64,000 nt of DNA from JAWOLE01 sp963815655 (lineage in GTDB: Bacteria > Acidobacteriota > Thermoanaerobaculia > UBA5066 > Gp7-AA6). Made by a program: the position numbers and the translations under genes. This document shows, piece after piece, positions 1-8,839 of the stretch; within the stretch, counting starts at the first letter, position 1, and each line of letters begins with the position of its first letter. Location: positions 2,108,001-2,172,000 of the forward strand of contig CAWFHK010000001.1 of NCBI GenBank assembly GCA_963815655.1, in the 5' to 3' direction. Below the pieces are notes generated by a model. The model had not been told where the DNA came from. It made no database searches and saw nothing but the letters and a program-made list of their open reading frames with translations.

Positions 1-170
1 TCTTCAAATCGAATCACAACCACCGCACTCCACGGTGCTCCGCCTGAAGTGTACGGGGAACGATTCGCGTTGTGTTCGGCAAGCCGGCGTTCGAAATTCT
101 CCGTGATGCTCACGTAATTCTGTCGGCGGCGCTGTTCAGACTTGAGAATGTAGACGTTCTTCACACTCAT
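1..170 (-). CDS. GIY-YIG nuclease-family protein (N-terminal part, cut by window edge)
   Basis: Reading leftward from an ATG at 170, the protein opens MSVKNVYILKSE and continues through a YVSIT segment, an ERRLAEHN helix and SPYTSGGAPW. These are landmarks of the short stand-alone GIY-YIG endonuclease proteins (UvrC N-terminal-like, about 80-100 aa). The usual YVGxT is YVSIT here, and the catalytic Arg/His/Asn region (ENFERRLAEHN) is present. The C-terminal half, with the metal-binding Glu, lies outside the window. Substrate and role are unknown for this family of small homologues, many of which are carried by mobile or repair-associated DNA. Confidence 0.72.
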   Translation of the reverse strand, partial: MSVKNVYILKSEQRRRQNYVSITENFERRLAEHNANRSPYTSGGAPWSAVVVIRFE

Positions 171-183
171 CTCTTGTCGCCAC

Positions 184-292
184 CCCTCCTTCGCCTCGCC
201 TCCGCATGCGCTCCGGCGGGCTTCGACGGGTCCGCCACCCTCCTTCGCCTCGCCTCCGCATGCGCTCCGGCGGGCTTCGGCGGGTCCGCCAT
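184..292. repeat. Tandem duplication, about 54-bp unit
   Basis: Two almost identical copies lie head to tail (CCTCCTTCGCCTCGCCTCC...GGGTCCGCCA). They differ at about two positions (cttcgac against cttcggc, and one C in a C-run). They sit just downstream of the leftward tRNA-Leu. No ORF with family resemblance runs through them. Confidence 0.8.
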
Positions 293-321
293 AGCCCGCC
301 ATGCGGCGGGCGACGGCGGAG

Positions 322-403
322 TGCGAGAGGAGGGACTCGAACCCTCACGGGTTTCCCCACGGGATCCTAAGTCCCGCGCGTCTGCCAGTTCCGCCACTCT
401 CGC
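322..403 (-). tRNA. tRNA-Leu (anticodon TAG)
   Basis: The reverse complement folds as a class II tRNA. It has the acceptor stem GCGAGAG/CTCTCGC, an anticodon stem CGGGA/TCCCG with loop CTTAGGA (anticodon TAG at loop positions 3-5), a long variable arm around TGGGGAAACCCG, and the T-arm GGGTTCGAGTCCC. The CCA end is not encoded: the discriminator A is followed by CTC. It reads CUA and, by wobble, other CUN leucine codons. Confidence 0.95.
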
Positions 404-487
404 GTGGAGGTCATGATACGGCGTTTGCGGATGGTCGCCCGGACTTCAGGCTCGTCTCCGGGTAACATGCCCGTAAGGAGGTCCCCG

Positions 488-892
488 ATGAAACACCTCG
501 CGCGCGCCGCCGCGGTCCTGATTCTCGCCACGGCGTCTCTGGCCGAAGCGACGTCGAACCTGAACCTGTCGAAGAGCAATTTCTACCGGATGACCTGTTC
601 CACCGCCCTCGTCACTCCGGCTGAGGCGGCCGCGATCCTCGCCGACCTGGATAAGACTCCGACGATGGACGAGGCGATGATCAAGCAAGCCCTGAAGGCG
701 GCGTTGAGCAAGCACAGGATTGATCCCGCCCGCGTCAAGAAGATGCTCATCCGCCGCGGCAGGGACGGCATGCGCTCGATCATCCTTCTCGAAAGCGACA
801 AGCCCGAGGACGAGCGCGCGGCGATCGCAGTCTCCGACGAGGGCGTGCCGGCCGACAAGCCGGCAAAGAAGGGCGGCGCCAGCAAGAAGTAG
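488..892 (+). CDS. Small secreted hypothetical protein
   Basis: This encodes 134 aa. The start at 488 is chosen because it follows AAGGAGG (about 6 bp spacing) and begins a clear signal peptide, MKHLARAAAVLILATASLAEA. Longer in-frame starts at 404 and after would run through the end of the tRNA gene and carry no signal sequence. The mature part is short, has one Cys, and ends in a lysine-rich tail (KPAKKGGASKK). I do not recognise a family. It stands alone between tRNA-Leu and a leftward peptidase gene. Confidence 0.72.
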   Translation: MKHLARAAAVLILATASLAEATSNLNLSKSNFYRMTCSTALVTPAEAAAILADLDKTPTMDEAMIKQALKAALSKHRIDPARVKKMLIRRGRDGMRSIILLESDKPEDERAAIAVSDEGVPADKPAKKGGASKK

Positions 893-1011
893 CCGGGGCG
901 AGCCGCGAAGCCCCGAACCTCGCCGGCGTCCGCATCGGCGCTGGCGGCGTGGACGATCTCACCGCTTTCCCTCGGGGGAGAGAGGGATGACTCTCCGTGG
1001 TCTCTCTCCAC

Positions 1012-3057
1012 TCACCTGGGCAAGCCGGTGCCCCAGTAGTTCGCCTCGAAGAAGGGGCCGTAGTCCTTCTTGGTCAAGAACTGGAGGAGGCCGGCGACGG
1101 TCTTTGTCGAGCCGAACTTCCAGCGGAAGGACTTCTGGTACGACTTGAGGAACGTCAGGAACAGGTCGTCCCCCAGCTCCCTGTGGAGCGTCGCGAGGAG
1201 ATAGGCCCCCTTGTCGTAGATCAGGCCGGTGCGGATCGCAAACCGGGTGCGGAAGTCGTTCGGCAGGGAGACCAGGTTCGCGAGCGGGATCGGCGCGGCG
1301 TCGGTCGCGAAGGCCGCGCGGGTCCTCCAGTGGTTGAGGAGGAGCTTGTACGTGGAGTTGCCCTTGAACTGCTTGAGGAACAGGGCGGCCGAGTACTCGG
1401 CGAAGGACTCCGTCAGCCACTGCTCCTCGTGGCTCGGCATCTTCACGACGTGCCCCCAGTACTGGTGCGCGATCTCGTGGGCGAAGCGCTCGTTGATTCC
1501 CTGAGAGAAGAGCTGGTTCATCTCGCCCATCAACGGGTTGAACGCCTCCTTCGTGATGAACATGACGCCCGGAGGCGCCTGGCCGAAGCCCCAGGCGTTG
1601 ATCTCGAGGATGTTGAACTCCGGGAAGGGGAAAGGGCCGAGGAACTGCTCGTAGTACTCGATGATCGAGAAGGCGAGGTCCGCGAGCTGTTTCATCGCGC
1701 GGCTGTTCTTCAACGCGTAGGTCGCCACGCGGACCGTGACGCCATTCTTCGTCTGCTCCTCGTAGTCGTACTTGCCGGCGAGGACGACGGCGAACTGGAC
1801 GGGCTGCTCGACTCGCGTCTCGAGCACGTTCAAGTCCCCCTCGGTCCGGCGGCTCACGGTCTTCCCCGAGGCGAACGGCACGAAGGGCCTGGGGACCTTC
1901 ACGACGGAATGCACCGTGTAGTACTGCTCCCCCAGGTCGGGCTGGGGGAACCAGCTCTCGACGCCGAGGAGCCAGAAGTTGTCCCCGCCCGGCCGCACGA
2001 GGAAGTCGCCTTCGATCTCGAAGCGGATCTTGACGGGGCGGTCCGGCTCCGCCGGCGCCGTGAGCGCGACGAGGATCTCGTCGTGTCGGTGATCGAAGGA
2101 GAGGGCCTTGCCGCTCTCGTCGGTCACGCTTCGCACCCGGTAGGTCCGGGGCTGCAGGACCCCCGCGCCGACGACCGTGTACGTCGTGTTGTCGAGGTCG
2201 AACCGGAAGACGGTCTGCCGGCGTTCCTGGGGAACGAGGGTCTCGGTGACGGAGATCTTCGCGTCCTTGCCGTCGGACGCCGTCACCTCCCAGGAGACGT
2301 CGGTGAGCAGGAATCGGGGACGCAGGGGATCGCGCCGGCCGCGGGCGACCGGCTGGCGCGAGAGGGCCGTCCGGAAAAGGAGCTTGTTCATCTCCCGATC
2401 GTTGCTTCCGCTCGAGCGCAGGGCCGAGAGCCTCTCGGACCGCGTTTCCCCGGCGTCGAAGACGTACTCGAGGTCTTCCTTGCCCCCCTCCACGCGGGCG
2501 AGGACGAGCGGGGCCGAGGGAGCGTCGAGCAGCTGCAGCGCGAAGCGGTGACTCGCGGGAGATCCGACGGCGCGGCCGAACTTCTCCCGCTGGCTCTCGA
2601 GCGCCGCTCCGAGGATGGCTCCACCCTGAAGACCGGCCAGGGCGGGGAGCGGCTGGCCCGCCGCGAGCCAGAGCGCCCGGGTGAAGGTGTCGCGGATCAC
2701 CACGCTCCTCTCCAGCTTCTCGGCGGTCAGGCCCGTCGCCTTGCGCGCGTTGAAGAGGACGAGCGGGAATTCCACCGGATCGGCGGACTGGTATTCGAGA
2801 GCCCCGCTCCCCTCGAAGAAGAGGCCGACCGTCTCGTCGCCGGCCCGGACCAGGCTCGCGCGCCCGGCCTTGCAGACGAGCGTCAGATGCCCGGAGGTCA
2901 GGCGCAGGTCCGAAACGTCCGCGTAGGACGGTTCGACCTTCAGGCTCTCGAAGCGCTCGATCGTCTCGGCGAGATTGTGGTCCGCCGGCGCCGCCGCCGC
3001 GGGCAGGCTTCCCAGACCGAGCGCCGCCAGAAGGAGAGTCGAAATCCGGTGGAGCAC
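1012..3057 (-). CDS. Secreted M1-family (aminopeptidase N-like) metallopeptidase
   Basis: A 681-aa protein with a signal peptide (MLHRISTLLLAALGLGSLPA) and a long beta-rich N-terminal half. The catalytic zinc motif HEIAHQYWGH is near residue 525, followed after about 20 residues by WLTESFAEYSA, which supplies the third zinc ligand Glu. This HEXXH-(18)-E pattern defines peptidase family M1. The usual substrate-recognition GAMEN box before HEXXH is replaced by GFGQAPPGVMF, so exopeptidase specificity is not assured. It would act outside the cytoplasm. It is divergent from the kinase gene on its right with about 95 bp between the starts. Confidence 0.85.
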   Translation of the reverse strand: MLHRISTLLLAALGLGSLPAAAAPADHNLAETIERFESLKVEPSYADVSDLRLTSGHLTLVCKAGRASLVRAGDETVGLFFEGSGALEYQSADPVEFPLVLFNARKATGLTAEKLERSVVIRDTFTRALWLAAGQPLPALAGLQGGAILGAALESQREKFGRAVGSPASHRFALQLLDAPSAPLVLARVEGGKEDLEYVFDAGETRSERLSALRSSGSNDREMNKLLFRTALSRQPVARGRRDPLRPRFLLTDVSWEVTASDGKDAKISVTETLVPQERRQTVFRFDLDNTTYTVVGAGVLQPRTYRVRSVTDESGKALSFDHRHDEILVALTAPAEPDRPVKIRFEIEGDFLVRPGGDNFWLLGVESWFPQPDLGEQYYTVHSVVKVPRPFVPFASGKTVSRRTEGDLNVLETRVEQPVQFAVVLAGKYDYEEQTKNGVTVRVATYALKNSRAMKQLADLAFSIIEYYEQFLGPFPFPEFNILEINAWGFGQAPPGVMFITKEAFNPLMGEMNQLFSQGINERFAHEIAHQYWGHVVKMPSHEEQWLTESFAEYSAALFLKQFKGNSTYKLLLNHWRTRAAFATDAAPIPLANLVSLPNDFRTRFAIRTGLIYDKGAYLLATLHRELGDDLFLTFLKSYQKSFRWKFGSTKTVAGLLQFLTKKDYGPFFEANYWGTGLPR

Positions 3058-3152
3058 TTCGAGGATCCTACCGCCCCTCTCCTCGCAACCCTTGACCCTC
3101 GTCCCCGATACTCACCCTCATGCGCGAGGGCATAGAATCCGTGGCGCAATTC

Positions 3153-5747
3153 ATGGCCCTGCAGCCGGGCACCCGTCTGGGCAGCTTCGAGGTCCTTGGT
3201 CCGCTCGGGGCGGGCGGCATGGGAGAGGTCTACCGGGCCCGCGACACGCGCCTGGGCCGGGACGTCGCGATCAAGGTCCTCCCCGAGTCCTTCGCGCGGG
3301 ATCCCGCCCGCGCCGCGCGGTTCGAGCGCGAGGCGCGCCTGCTCGCCGCGATCAACCACCCCGCGATCGGCGCGATCTACGGCGCGGAGGAGTTCGACTC
3401 GCTGCGGTGCATCATCATGGAGCTCGTCCCCGGCCAGACGCTGGCCGAGAGGATCCTCCGCGGGCCGATCCCTCTCGAGGAGGCGTGCGATCTCTCCCGC
3501 CAGATCGCCGAGGCGCTCGAGGCGGCGCACGAGAAGGGCGTCATCCACCGGGACCTGAAGCCCGCCAACATCAAGATCACGCCCGAAGGCAGGGTCAAGG
3601 TCCTCGACCTCGGCCTCGCCAAGGCGACGGAGATGCCCTCCTCCGGCGAGGGGCTGTCGGACACGCCGACCGTGACCCTGGAGCAGACCCGGGAGGGCAC
3701 GATCCTCGGCACCGTCGAGTTCATGAGCCCCGAGCAGGCGCGCGGCAAGCCGGTGGACAAGCGCACCGACATCTGGGCCTTCGGCTGCATCCTCTACGAG
3801 ATGTTGTCGGGACGGCGCGCGTTCACCGGCGAGACCGTGACCGACGTGCTCGCGGCGGTCGTCTCGGCGGAGCCGGATTGGAGCCGCCTTCCGGCCGCGA
3901 CGCCGGCGAGGGTGCGCGAGCTGCTCGCGCGCTGCCTGCAGAAGGACGCGAACAGGCGCCTGCGCGACATCGGCGACGCGCGCGCCGAGATCGACCTGGT
4001 CCGGGAGGGGTCGGCGCCCGCGAAGCCCCCCGGCGCGGCGCCGGAGGGGCGCTGGCCGGCCGCCGCCGCGTTCGCCGTTTTCGCCGCGGCCGCGGCCCTG
4101 GCGATCTGGCTCGCCCTGCGCTCGCATCCGGCGGCGGCGCCGGAGCTGCCCGAGCACAAGCAACTCGCCGTCCTCCCCTTCCGGAACTTGACGGGGGATG
4201 AGAGCGCCGTCCTCATGGGGGTCGGGCTCGTCGAGACCGTCAGCGCCCGGCTCTCGGGCCTCCCCGGCCTCCAGGTCGTCACGCCGACGACCGTCGTCGC
4301 CGCGGCCGACCAGAGCACCGAAGTCCTCCGGGTCGCGCGCAAGGTCGGCGCCAACCTCGTGGTCCTCGGCACTTTTCAGCGCGAGAGGGACACGGTGCGC
4401 ATCACGTACCGCGTCGTGAACGTGCGCGACGGCGTGCAGATTGCCGCGGGGAAGCTCGACGGATCCGCGTCGGACCTCTTCACGCTGCAGGACAGGCTCG
4501 CCGACGTCGTCGCGAAGGACCTTCGCCTCCCCGGCTCCCGTTACCACGCGACCGCGTTTCCCGGGCTCGACGCCGACCAGCAGGCCCGCTACCTCCAGGC
4601 GATCGGCCTCCTCCAGCGCTACGACCGGCGGGACTCCGTCGAGCGGGCGCTCAAGCTCCTGAGCGGGCTGGCGGACGAGCGGCCGAACTCGGCCGTCGTC
4701 CTGGCCGCCCAGGGCCGCGCCAACCTCGCCATGATGGTCTTCACGAAAGAGCGCAGCTGGGGCGAGCGGGCCCTCTTGGCCGCCGACGCGGCCCGCGCGC
4801 TCGATCCGGATCTTCCGGACGTGGACGTCACGCTCGGGCAGACGCTTCTCGCGAGCGGCCGAACGAAAGAATCCGTGGCGGCGTTTCGCCGCGCGCTGGC
4901 GGCGAACCCGGACGACTTCGAGGCCCTGCTGGGGCTCGGTCGCGCACAGGAGAAGGCCGGAGAAGAAAGAGACGCCGAAGCCTCCATCCGGCGTGCGATC
5001 GAGCTTCAACCGATGTCGTTCGCCGCGTACAACCACCTCGGGGCCTTCTACTATCACCGGGGCCGTTATCGCGACGCTGCCGGAATGTTCGACAGGGCCG
5101 CGAAAATGGCGCCCGACAGCTACAGCGCGTTGAGCAATCTCGGCGGAGCGTCGACGATGGCCTGCGACTTCGCGGCGGCAAACGACGCCTTCCGCAAGGC
5201 GCTCGCGCTTCAGCCGACGAACCCCGCGGCGGCGTCCAATCTCGGCCTGACCCAGCTTTGGACAGGCCATTTCGCCGAATCGACAACGGTGCTGGAGAAG
5301 GCGGTGCAACTGGCCCCCGACGACTTCCGGGTCTGGGGAAACCTCGGCGATGCGTACCGGGGACAAGGCCGCGCCGACAAGGCCGAAGGCGCCTACACGC
5401 GCGCCCTGACGCTCGCCAGGGAATACCTGCGTCTCAATCCGCAGGACACCCAGGCGCACCAGATTCTGGCGAGCGGACTCGCCAAAACCGGACATGCGGC
5501 CGAAGCGCAGGAGCCGATGCGACAGGCGCTCTCGCTCGATCCGAAGGACCCGGACGTTCTGGCCAACGCCGCCATCATCGCCGCTCTCGCCGGCCGGCGC
5601 GCCGAGGCCATCGAATGGCTCCGAAAGGCCGTCGACGCCGGTTACTGCCGTGCCATCGTCCTCAGACAGCCCGAGTTCTCCCGGCTCGCGAACGAGCCGG
5701 GATTCCGTTCGATTGTTTCCGAGCCGCACGCAAAGGCCGGCTCATGA
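3153..5747 (+). CDS. Transmembrane Ser/Thr protein kinase with TolB-like and TPR regions
   Basis: A Hanks-type kinase of about 864 aa. The N-terminal kinase domain shows GAGGMGEVY (P-loop), AIKVLP (catalytic Lys), HRDLKPANIK (catalytic loop), DLGLAKA (in place of DFG) and a GTVEFMSPEQARG P+1 region. A single membrane helix near residues 300-325 separates it from an extracytoplasmic part. That part starts with a TolB/FlgO-like segment (LAVLPFRNLTGDE) and ends in at least eight TPR-like repeats. Start 3153 (MALQPGTRLGSF) matches the usual beginning of this family; an in-frame ATG at 3120 is possible. This kinase-TPR architecture is common in Acidobacteriota. Its substrates are unknown. Confidence 0.93.
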   Translation: MALQPGTRLGSFEVLGPLGAGGMGEVYRARDTRLGRDVAIKVLPESFARDPARAARFEREARLLAAINHPAIGAIYGAEEFDSLRCIIMELVPGQTLAERILRGPIPLEEACDLSRQIAEALEAAHEKGVIHRDLKPANIKITPEGRVKVLDLGLAKATEMPSSGEGLSDTPTVTLEQTREGTILGTVEFMSPEQARGKPVDKRTDIWAFGCILYEMLSGRRAFTGETVTDVLAAVVSAEPDWSRLPAATPARVRELLARCLQKDANRRLRDIGDARAEIDLVREGSAPAKPPGAAPEGRWPAAAAFAVFAAAAALAIWLALRSHPAAAPELPEHKQLAVLPFRNLTGDESAVLMGVGLVETVSARLSGLPGLQVVTPTTVVAAADQSTEVLRVARKVGANLVVLGTFQRERDTVRITYRVVNVRDGVQIAAGKLDGSASDLFTLQDRLADVVAKDLRLPGSRYHATAFPGLDADQQARYLQAIGLLQRYDRRDSVERALKLLSGLADERPNSAVVLAAQGRANLAMMVFTKERSWGERALLAADAARALDPDLPDVDVTLGQTLLASGRTKESVAAFRRALAANPDDFEALLGLGRAQEKAGEERDAEASIRRAIELQPMSFAAYNHLGAFYYHRGRYRDAAGMFDRAAKMAPDSYSALSNLGGASTMACDFAAANDAFRKALALQPTNPAAASNLGLTQLWTGHFAESTTVLEKAVQLAPDDFRVWGNLGDAYRGQGRADKAEGAYTRALTLAREYLRLNPQDTQAHQILASGLAKTGHAAEAQEPMRQALSLDPKDPDVLANAAIIAALAGRRAEAIEWLRKAVDAGYCRAIVLRQPEFSRLANEPGFRSIVSEPHAKAGS

Positions 5748-5758
5748 AGGAGGAAGGC

Positions 5759-6187
5759 ATGCGAATTCTCACCGCGGTCGTCGCTCTGGTCGTCGGATTC
5801 GTGATCGGCTGGCTCGTCCGCCCCCCGTCCAAGGTCCACATCGAGGCCCTCGCCGGCGACCCCCTCGTTATCGTCCATCCGGACGGAACGCTCAGCCGGC
5901 CGGAACTTCGGATCGACCGGACTCAGGTGGTCGGGTGGGCTACGGAAGGAGGACAGAGCCTGGACATCGTGTTCCCCTCGTCAGGATTCCCTGCCGGTGT
6001 TTCGACACCTCCGTTCGTGGACATGAAGCCGAAGGGGACGAATTGGCTGCTTGCCCGCTGCGGATCCGCGTTCGGCTTATGTCTTTCGGGAAAGGTCAAC
6101 GATCTCCCAAAGGGAGAACTCCGCTACCGGTATGACCAAGTCGTCGGCGCCACCCGTGTCGACGGGATGATCATCATCAATCCTTAG
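5759..6187 (+). CDS. Membrane-anchored hypothetical protein
   Basis: A 142-aa product starting 11 bp after the kinase-TPR gene, with AAGGAGGA a few bases before the ATG, so probably co-transcribed with it. It begins with one hydrophobic helix (RILTAVVALVVGFVIGWLV) followed by a basic RPPSK stop, then a small soluble domain with two Cys (RCGSAFGLC) that could form a disulfide. I do not recognise the family. The location suggests a role alongside the kinase, but nothing in the sequence states one. Confidence 0.7.
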   Translation: MRILTAVVALVVGFVIGWLVRPPSKVHIEALAGDPLVIVHPDGTLSRPELRIDRTQVVGWATEGGQSLDIVFPSSGFPAGVSTPPFVDMKPKGTNWLLARCGSAFGLCLSGKVNDLPKGELRYRYDQVVGATRVDGMIIINP

Positions 6188-6247
6188 GAAGAGTCACCGC
6201 TTCGAGAGCGGCCCGCTTGCGGGGCACGCCGCTGAACGAGATCAGGA

Positions 6248-6277
6248 CGGGGTCAGTCTGAATCTATGCATTATTTC
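6248..6277. repeat. Solo RAYT-element-like end
   Basis: GGGGTCAGTCTGAATCTATG, followed by CATTATTTCG, resembles the terminal repeat of the RAYT element at 22345-23354 (GGGGTCAGGCTTGAATATCG then CATATTA). No transposase reading frame adjoins it, so it would be a solo or decayed end. Confidence 0.45.
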
Positions 6278-6335
6278 GAAAGGCCGAAACGCGAATTCCT
6301 CCTCGCCTTTGACGACCTGCCCGATGCTTCTGAGA

Positions 6336-7037
6336 TCAGCGCGCGGATGGCGGCATGGGCTGCCGCCTCGGCGGCATGGCGGCGCCCTTGATGATCAGCC
6401 AGAAGCCGAGCGGGATCTCGAAGGCGAGCAGCAGTAGCCACATGACATCCGTAACCGGGCTGTGGAGGATCCCGACGAGCTGCAGGGGGAGGCCGACCAC
6501 GACCAGGATCGACCCGAGGAGGCCCACCCAGGCCAGTAGGGCGGGGACGATCCGGCCGCGCACGAGGAGATAGGAAAAAACCAGGCTGCCGACAGCGAAA
6601 AATGCCGCGGTCAAGATCGAGGTCGAGCTTTCCAGGTTCAGCAGGGCGGCGCCGAGCGTGCTCGCCGCCGCGGGGTCCGGCGCATTCGCACCGGTGGCCG
6701 TTGCCAGCCACAAAAGTCCCAACGGCATAGATATGGAGACTGCACCGATGGTCCCCTCCGCGGCGCGGAAGACCAGAACCAGCATCGCAAGGTCGGGATC
6801 CTGGTCGCGCGTGATCGAGTACAACGTCACGGCCAGCACCAGGGCGCAGAAGCAGCCGAGCAACTCGAGGACGACGGCCACGCGCATCCCGGACGCTTGC
6901 CGGGTGATGCTGGCCAGTTTCGCGGCGGCCCCTTCCCCGCTGGCCGCCCTGTTCTCCAGGACCATTCCGGTCAAAGCGACGGCGATGTAGATCAGGAACG
7001 CGAACCCGGCGACCCTGGCATTCGTCCTGCGAGTCAT
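6336..7037 (-). CDS. DUF4386 family integral membrane protein
   Basis: A 233-aa protein with six or seven predicted membrane helices. It begins MTRRTNARVAGFAFLIYIAVALTG, the pattern typical of DUF4386, and ends with a helix followed by a basic Pro/Arg tail. No catalytic motif is visible and the family function is unknown. A paralogue with the same length, order of helices and N-terminus lies at 16723-17406 on the same strand. AAGGAGAAG lies just upstream of the start. Confidence 0.82.
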   Translation of the reverse strand: MTRRTNARVAGFAFLIYIAVALTGMVLENRAASGEGAAAKLASITRQASGMRVAVVLELLGCFCALVLAVTLYSITRDQDPDLAMLVLVFRAAEGTIGAVSISMPLGLLWLATATGANAPDPAAASTLGAALLNLESSTSILTAAFFAVGSLVFSYLLVRGRIVPALLAWVGLLGSILVVVGLPLQLVGILHSPVTDVMWLLLLAFEIPLGFWLIIKGAAMPPRRQPMPPSAR

Positions 7038-7450
7038 GCGCGCTTCTCCTTACAAGAGGGTTGTCTCCGCTGGAGACACATACGAGCACGGAGCGCGGGA
7101 GTTCCCAGTACTTTCGCCGGCCGGCCGCCGCCGGGCGCTCGGCGAGCTCCTCTGCGCCAAGCTGATCCGCTGGGTGCGCGAGGTCTCCCGCGCCACAGCC
7201 CCGGCCGTGAGCGATCCGCCGAGTCCATCGCGGCTCGCTCGCCTCCCGGAAGGCCCGATCCGCCGGGGCCTCGGCTCCCTTCACAACCTGACCCCGGCTC
7301 TCCGCTCGCTCCTACGGCCCCTCAAGTTCCTCCCTCATCCGCTTCCGATACCCCCGAAGCGCCGCGGTGCGGCTCCGCCTTCCTATAGATTCGACATGAG
7401 ATACGAGGTACCATTGGCAAAAGCAATAGACTTCAGTTGAGGATGCGCCA
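7038..7450. other. Intergenic stretch without a recognisable gene
   Basis: About 410 bp separate the divergent DUF4386 gene and the membrane-anchored protein gene at 7451. Short open frames exist on both strands, but none has a ribosome binding site plus family resemblance. The right-hand 60 bp become AT-richer (ttcctatagattcgacatgagatac), which could be promoter DNA for the 7451 gene. Confidence 0.5.
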
Positions 7451-8800
7451 ATGACCAAGATTCTGCTGCCGGTGGCCCTGGTCCTCCTCGCCGTCGTCGG
7501 TGTTGTCTGGTATCTCCTCCATCGCCACGATGACTGTTCCTTCTCTGGATGGAAGCAGACTATCGGTGTGGACATCGAGGTCGCCACAAAAGACGTCGAT
7601 GCCATCAAGGGCAAAGTAGGGATCACCGACGAGCAGACTCGCCAGTTCGACACACTCATGACGGACTTCGCCCTCAAGTACGACGCCAACTGCAACGACT
7701 ACAGACAGGGTCGAATGAACCAGGCCGAATATCTCTGCCGCAGAAACAACATGGACAAGGCTCTCGACCAGCTTCGTGTCTTCGTACAGAAGGTCGAGGC
7801 CGCCAAGGCCGCCTCAGACCCTGCGGCACAGCGCGATATTCTCTTGAACGCGCTCGACGATCTTGAGAAATCGAGGAAGTCCGAGTATCGCGCCGGTTGC
7901 ACGTCCGCGATGCTTGTCGACCCGCTTCAGATTCCCTTCCACGGCCAGACGGCACTTCAGGCAGTTCAGGTAACCAACTCGGGCAATAACCCGCTGATCT
8001 TTACTGTTGCAACACTTCCTATTGGCTTCATAGCAGTTCCGAAGACTGGCCAGCTTGCCCCCGGCACTCTGGCGGCCGTCATTGTCTACCGTACCGTGGA
8101 GCCTGTCACGAGCGGTCTGACATACACGTTCCACATTGTCAGCAATTTTCAGGACGACATTTCAGTGCAGTTGACGTTGGATCCGCAGAACGCTTCCCTC
8201 TATAAGACGTTAGGCGATGAGGCCCGGAGCCTTGCCGCCGCGAGCAAGCCAAATGCTAACGTTGTCGTAACGTTGGCTGACGCGCTGACCGTCGTGGATC
8301 AGACCGTCAAGAAGGCCGGCAACGCCGGCCCCCCGCAGGGTCTTGAAGCCATACGCTATCTCCTGGCCGCGGGCGTGCTGGCGGAGTCGGGGAGCCCGGT
8401 TGAAGCACAACACGCCCTTGATACCGCGGCTCTCAAGGACCCCTCCCTCGCGAAGGAGCCAACTACTCTTGTCCTCCGTGGCGTCGTCGCCAATCAGCAG
8501 GGCGACAGCAATCGAGCCTTTCAGGCTTTTGCTGAAGCGAGCCGATCTACGCCTCGTGAAGACAGCGAGCGCAAAGCCGTCTCTGATCTTTACGCCGGTG
8601 CGGTAGCTCTGAAGACGGACCCTAAGGCCGCGGTTGATATTTTTGGCAAACCAGATTTGGTAAAGAGCGTGCAACGGGATCCTGGACTTGTCACTCTCGT
8701 CGGCGAGCAGGTTGGGGTTCCGAATCTGGGTAAAGCGATGCACGAAGCAAACCCGGTGTTCCCAGACCAGATGCGCCAGAGGTACGCGACAGCAAAGTGA
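7451..8800 (+). CDS. Membrane-anchored protein with a beta-sandwich and alpha-helical repeats
   Basis: 449 aa. An N-terminal signal anchor (ILLPVALVLLAVVGVVWYLL) precedes a Cys-containing helical region. Around residues 150-240 is a beta-sandwich-like segment (PFHGQTALQAVQVTNSGNNP), reminiscent of the ASPM/SPD-2/Hydin Ig-like fold. The C-terminal 190 aa are alanine-rich helices of TPR type (LRGVVANQQGDSNRAFQAF). Codon use is visibly less GC-rich than the neighbours, so it may be a later arrival. Function unknown; the topology puts most of it outside the membrane. Confidence 0.75.
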   Translation: MTKILLPVALVLLAVVGVVWYLLHRHDDCSFSGWKQTIGVDIEVATKDVDAIKGKVGITDEQTRQFDTLMTDFALKYDANCNDYRQGRMNQAEYLCRRNNMDKALDQLRVFVQKVEAAKAASDPAAQRDILLNALDDLEKSRKSEYRAGCTSAMLVDPLQIPFHGQTALQAVQVTNSGNNPLIFTVATLPIGFIAVPKTGQLAPGTLAAVIVYRTVEPVTSGLTYTFHIVSNFQDDISVQLTLDPQNASLYKTLGDEARSLAAASKPNANVVVTLADALTVVDQTVKKAGNAGPPQGLEAIRYLLAAGVLAESGSPVEAQHALDTAALKDPSLAKEPTTLVLRGVVANQQGDSNRAFQAFAEASRSTPREDSERKAVSDLYAGAVALKTDPKAAVDIFGKPDLVKSVQRDPGLVTLVGEQVGVPNLGKAMHEANPVFPDQMRQRYATAK

Positions 8801-8839
8801 TGGAGAGGGCAGCCCCCGTGTTTCCCTGAGAAGTTACCA

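Noticed and set aside
997..3135. A 712-codon open frame on the plus strand opposite the M1 peptidase
   Set aside because: No domain or signal and biased composition; the minus frame has HEXXH and a signal peptide.
2940..5729. A 929-codon open frame on the minus strand opposite the kinase-TPR gene
   Set aside because: Arg/Gly/Val-rich composition with no motif; it mirrors a kinase gene with clear conserved residues. Long antisense frames are expected at this GC content.
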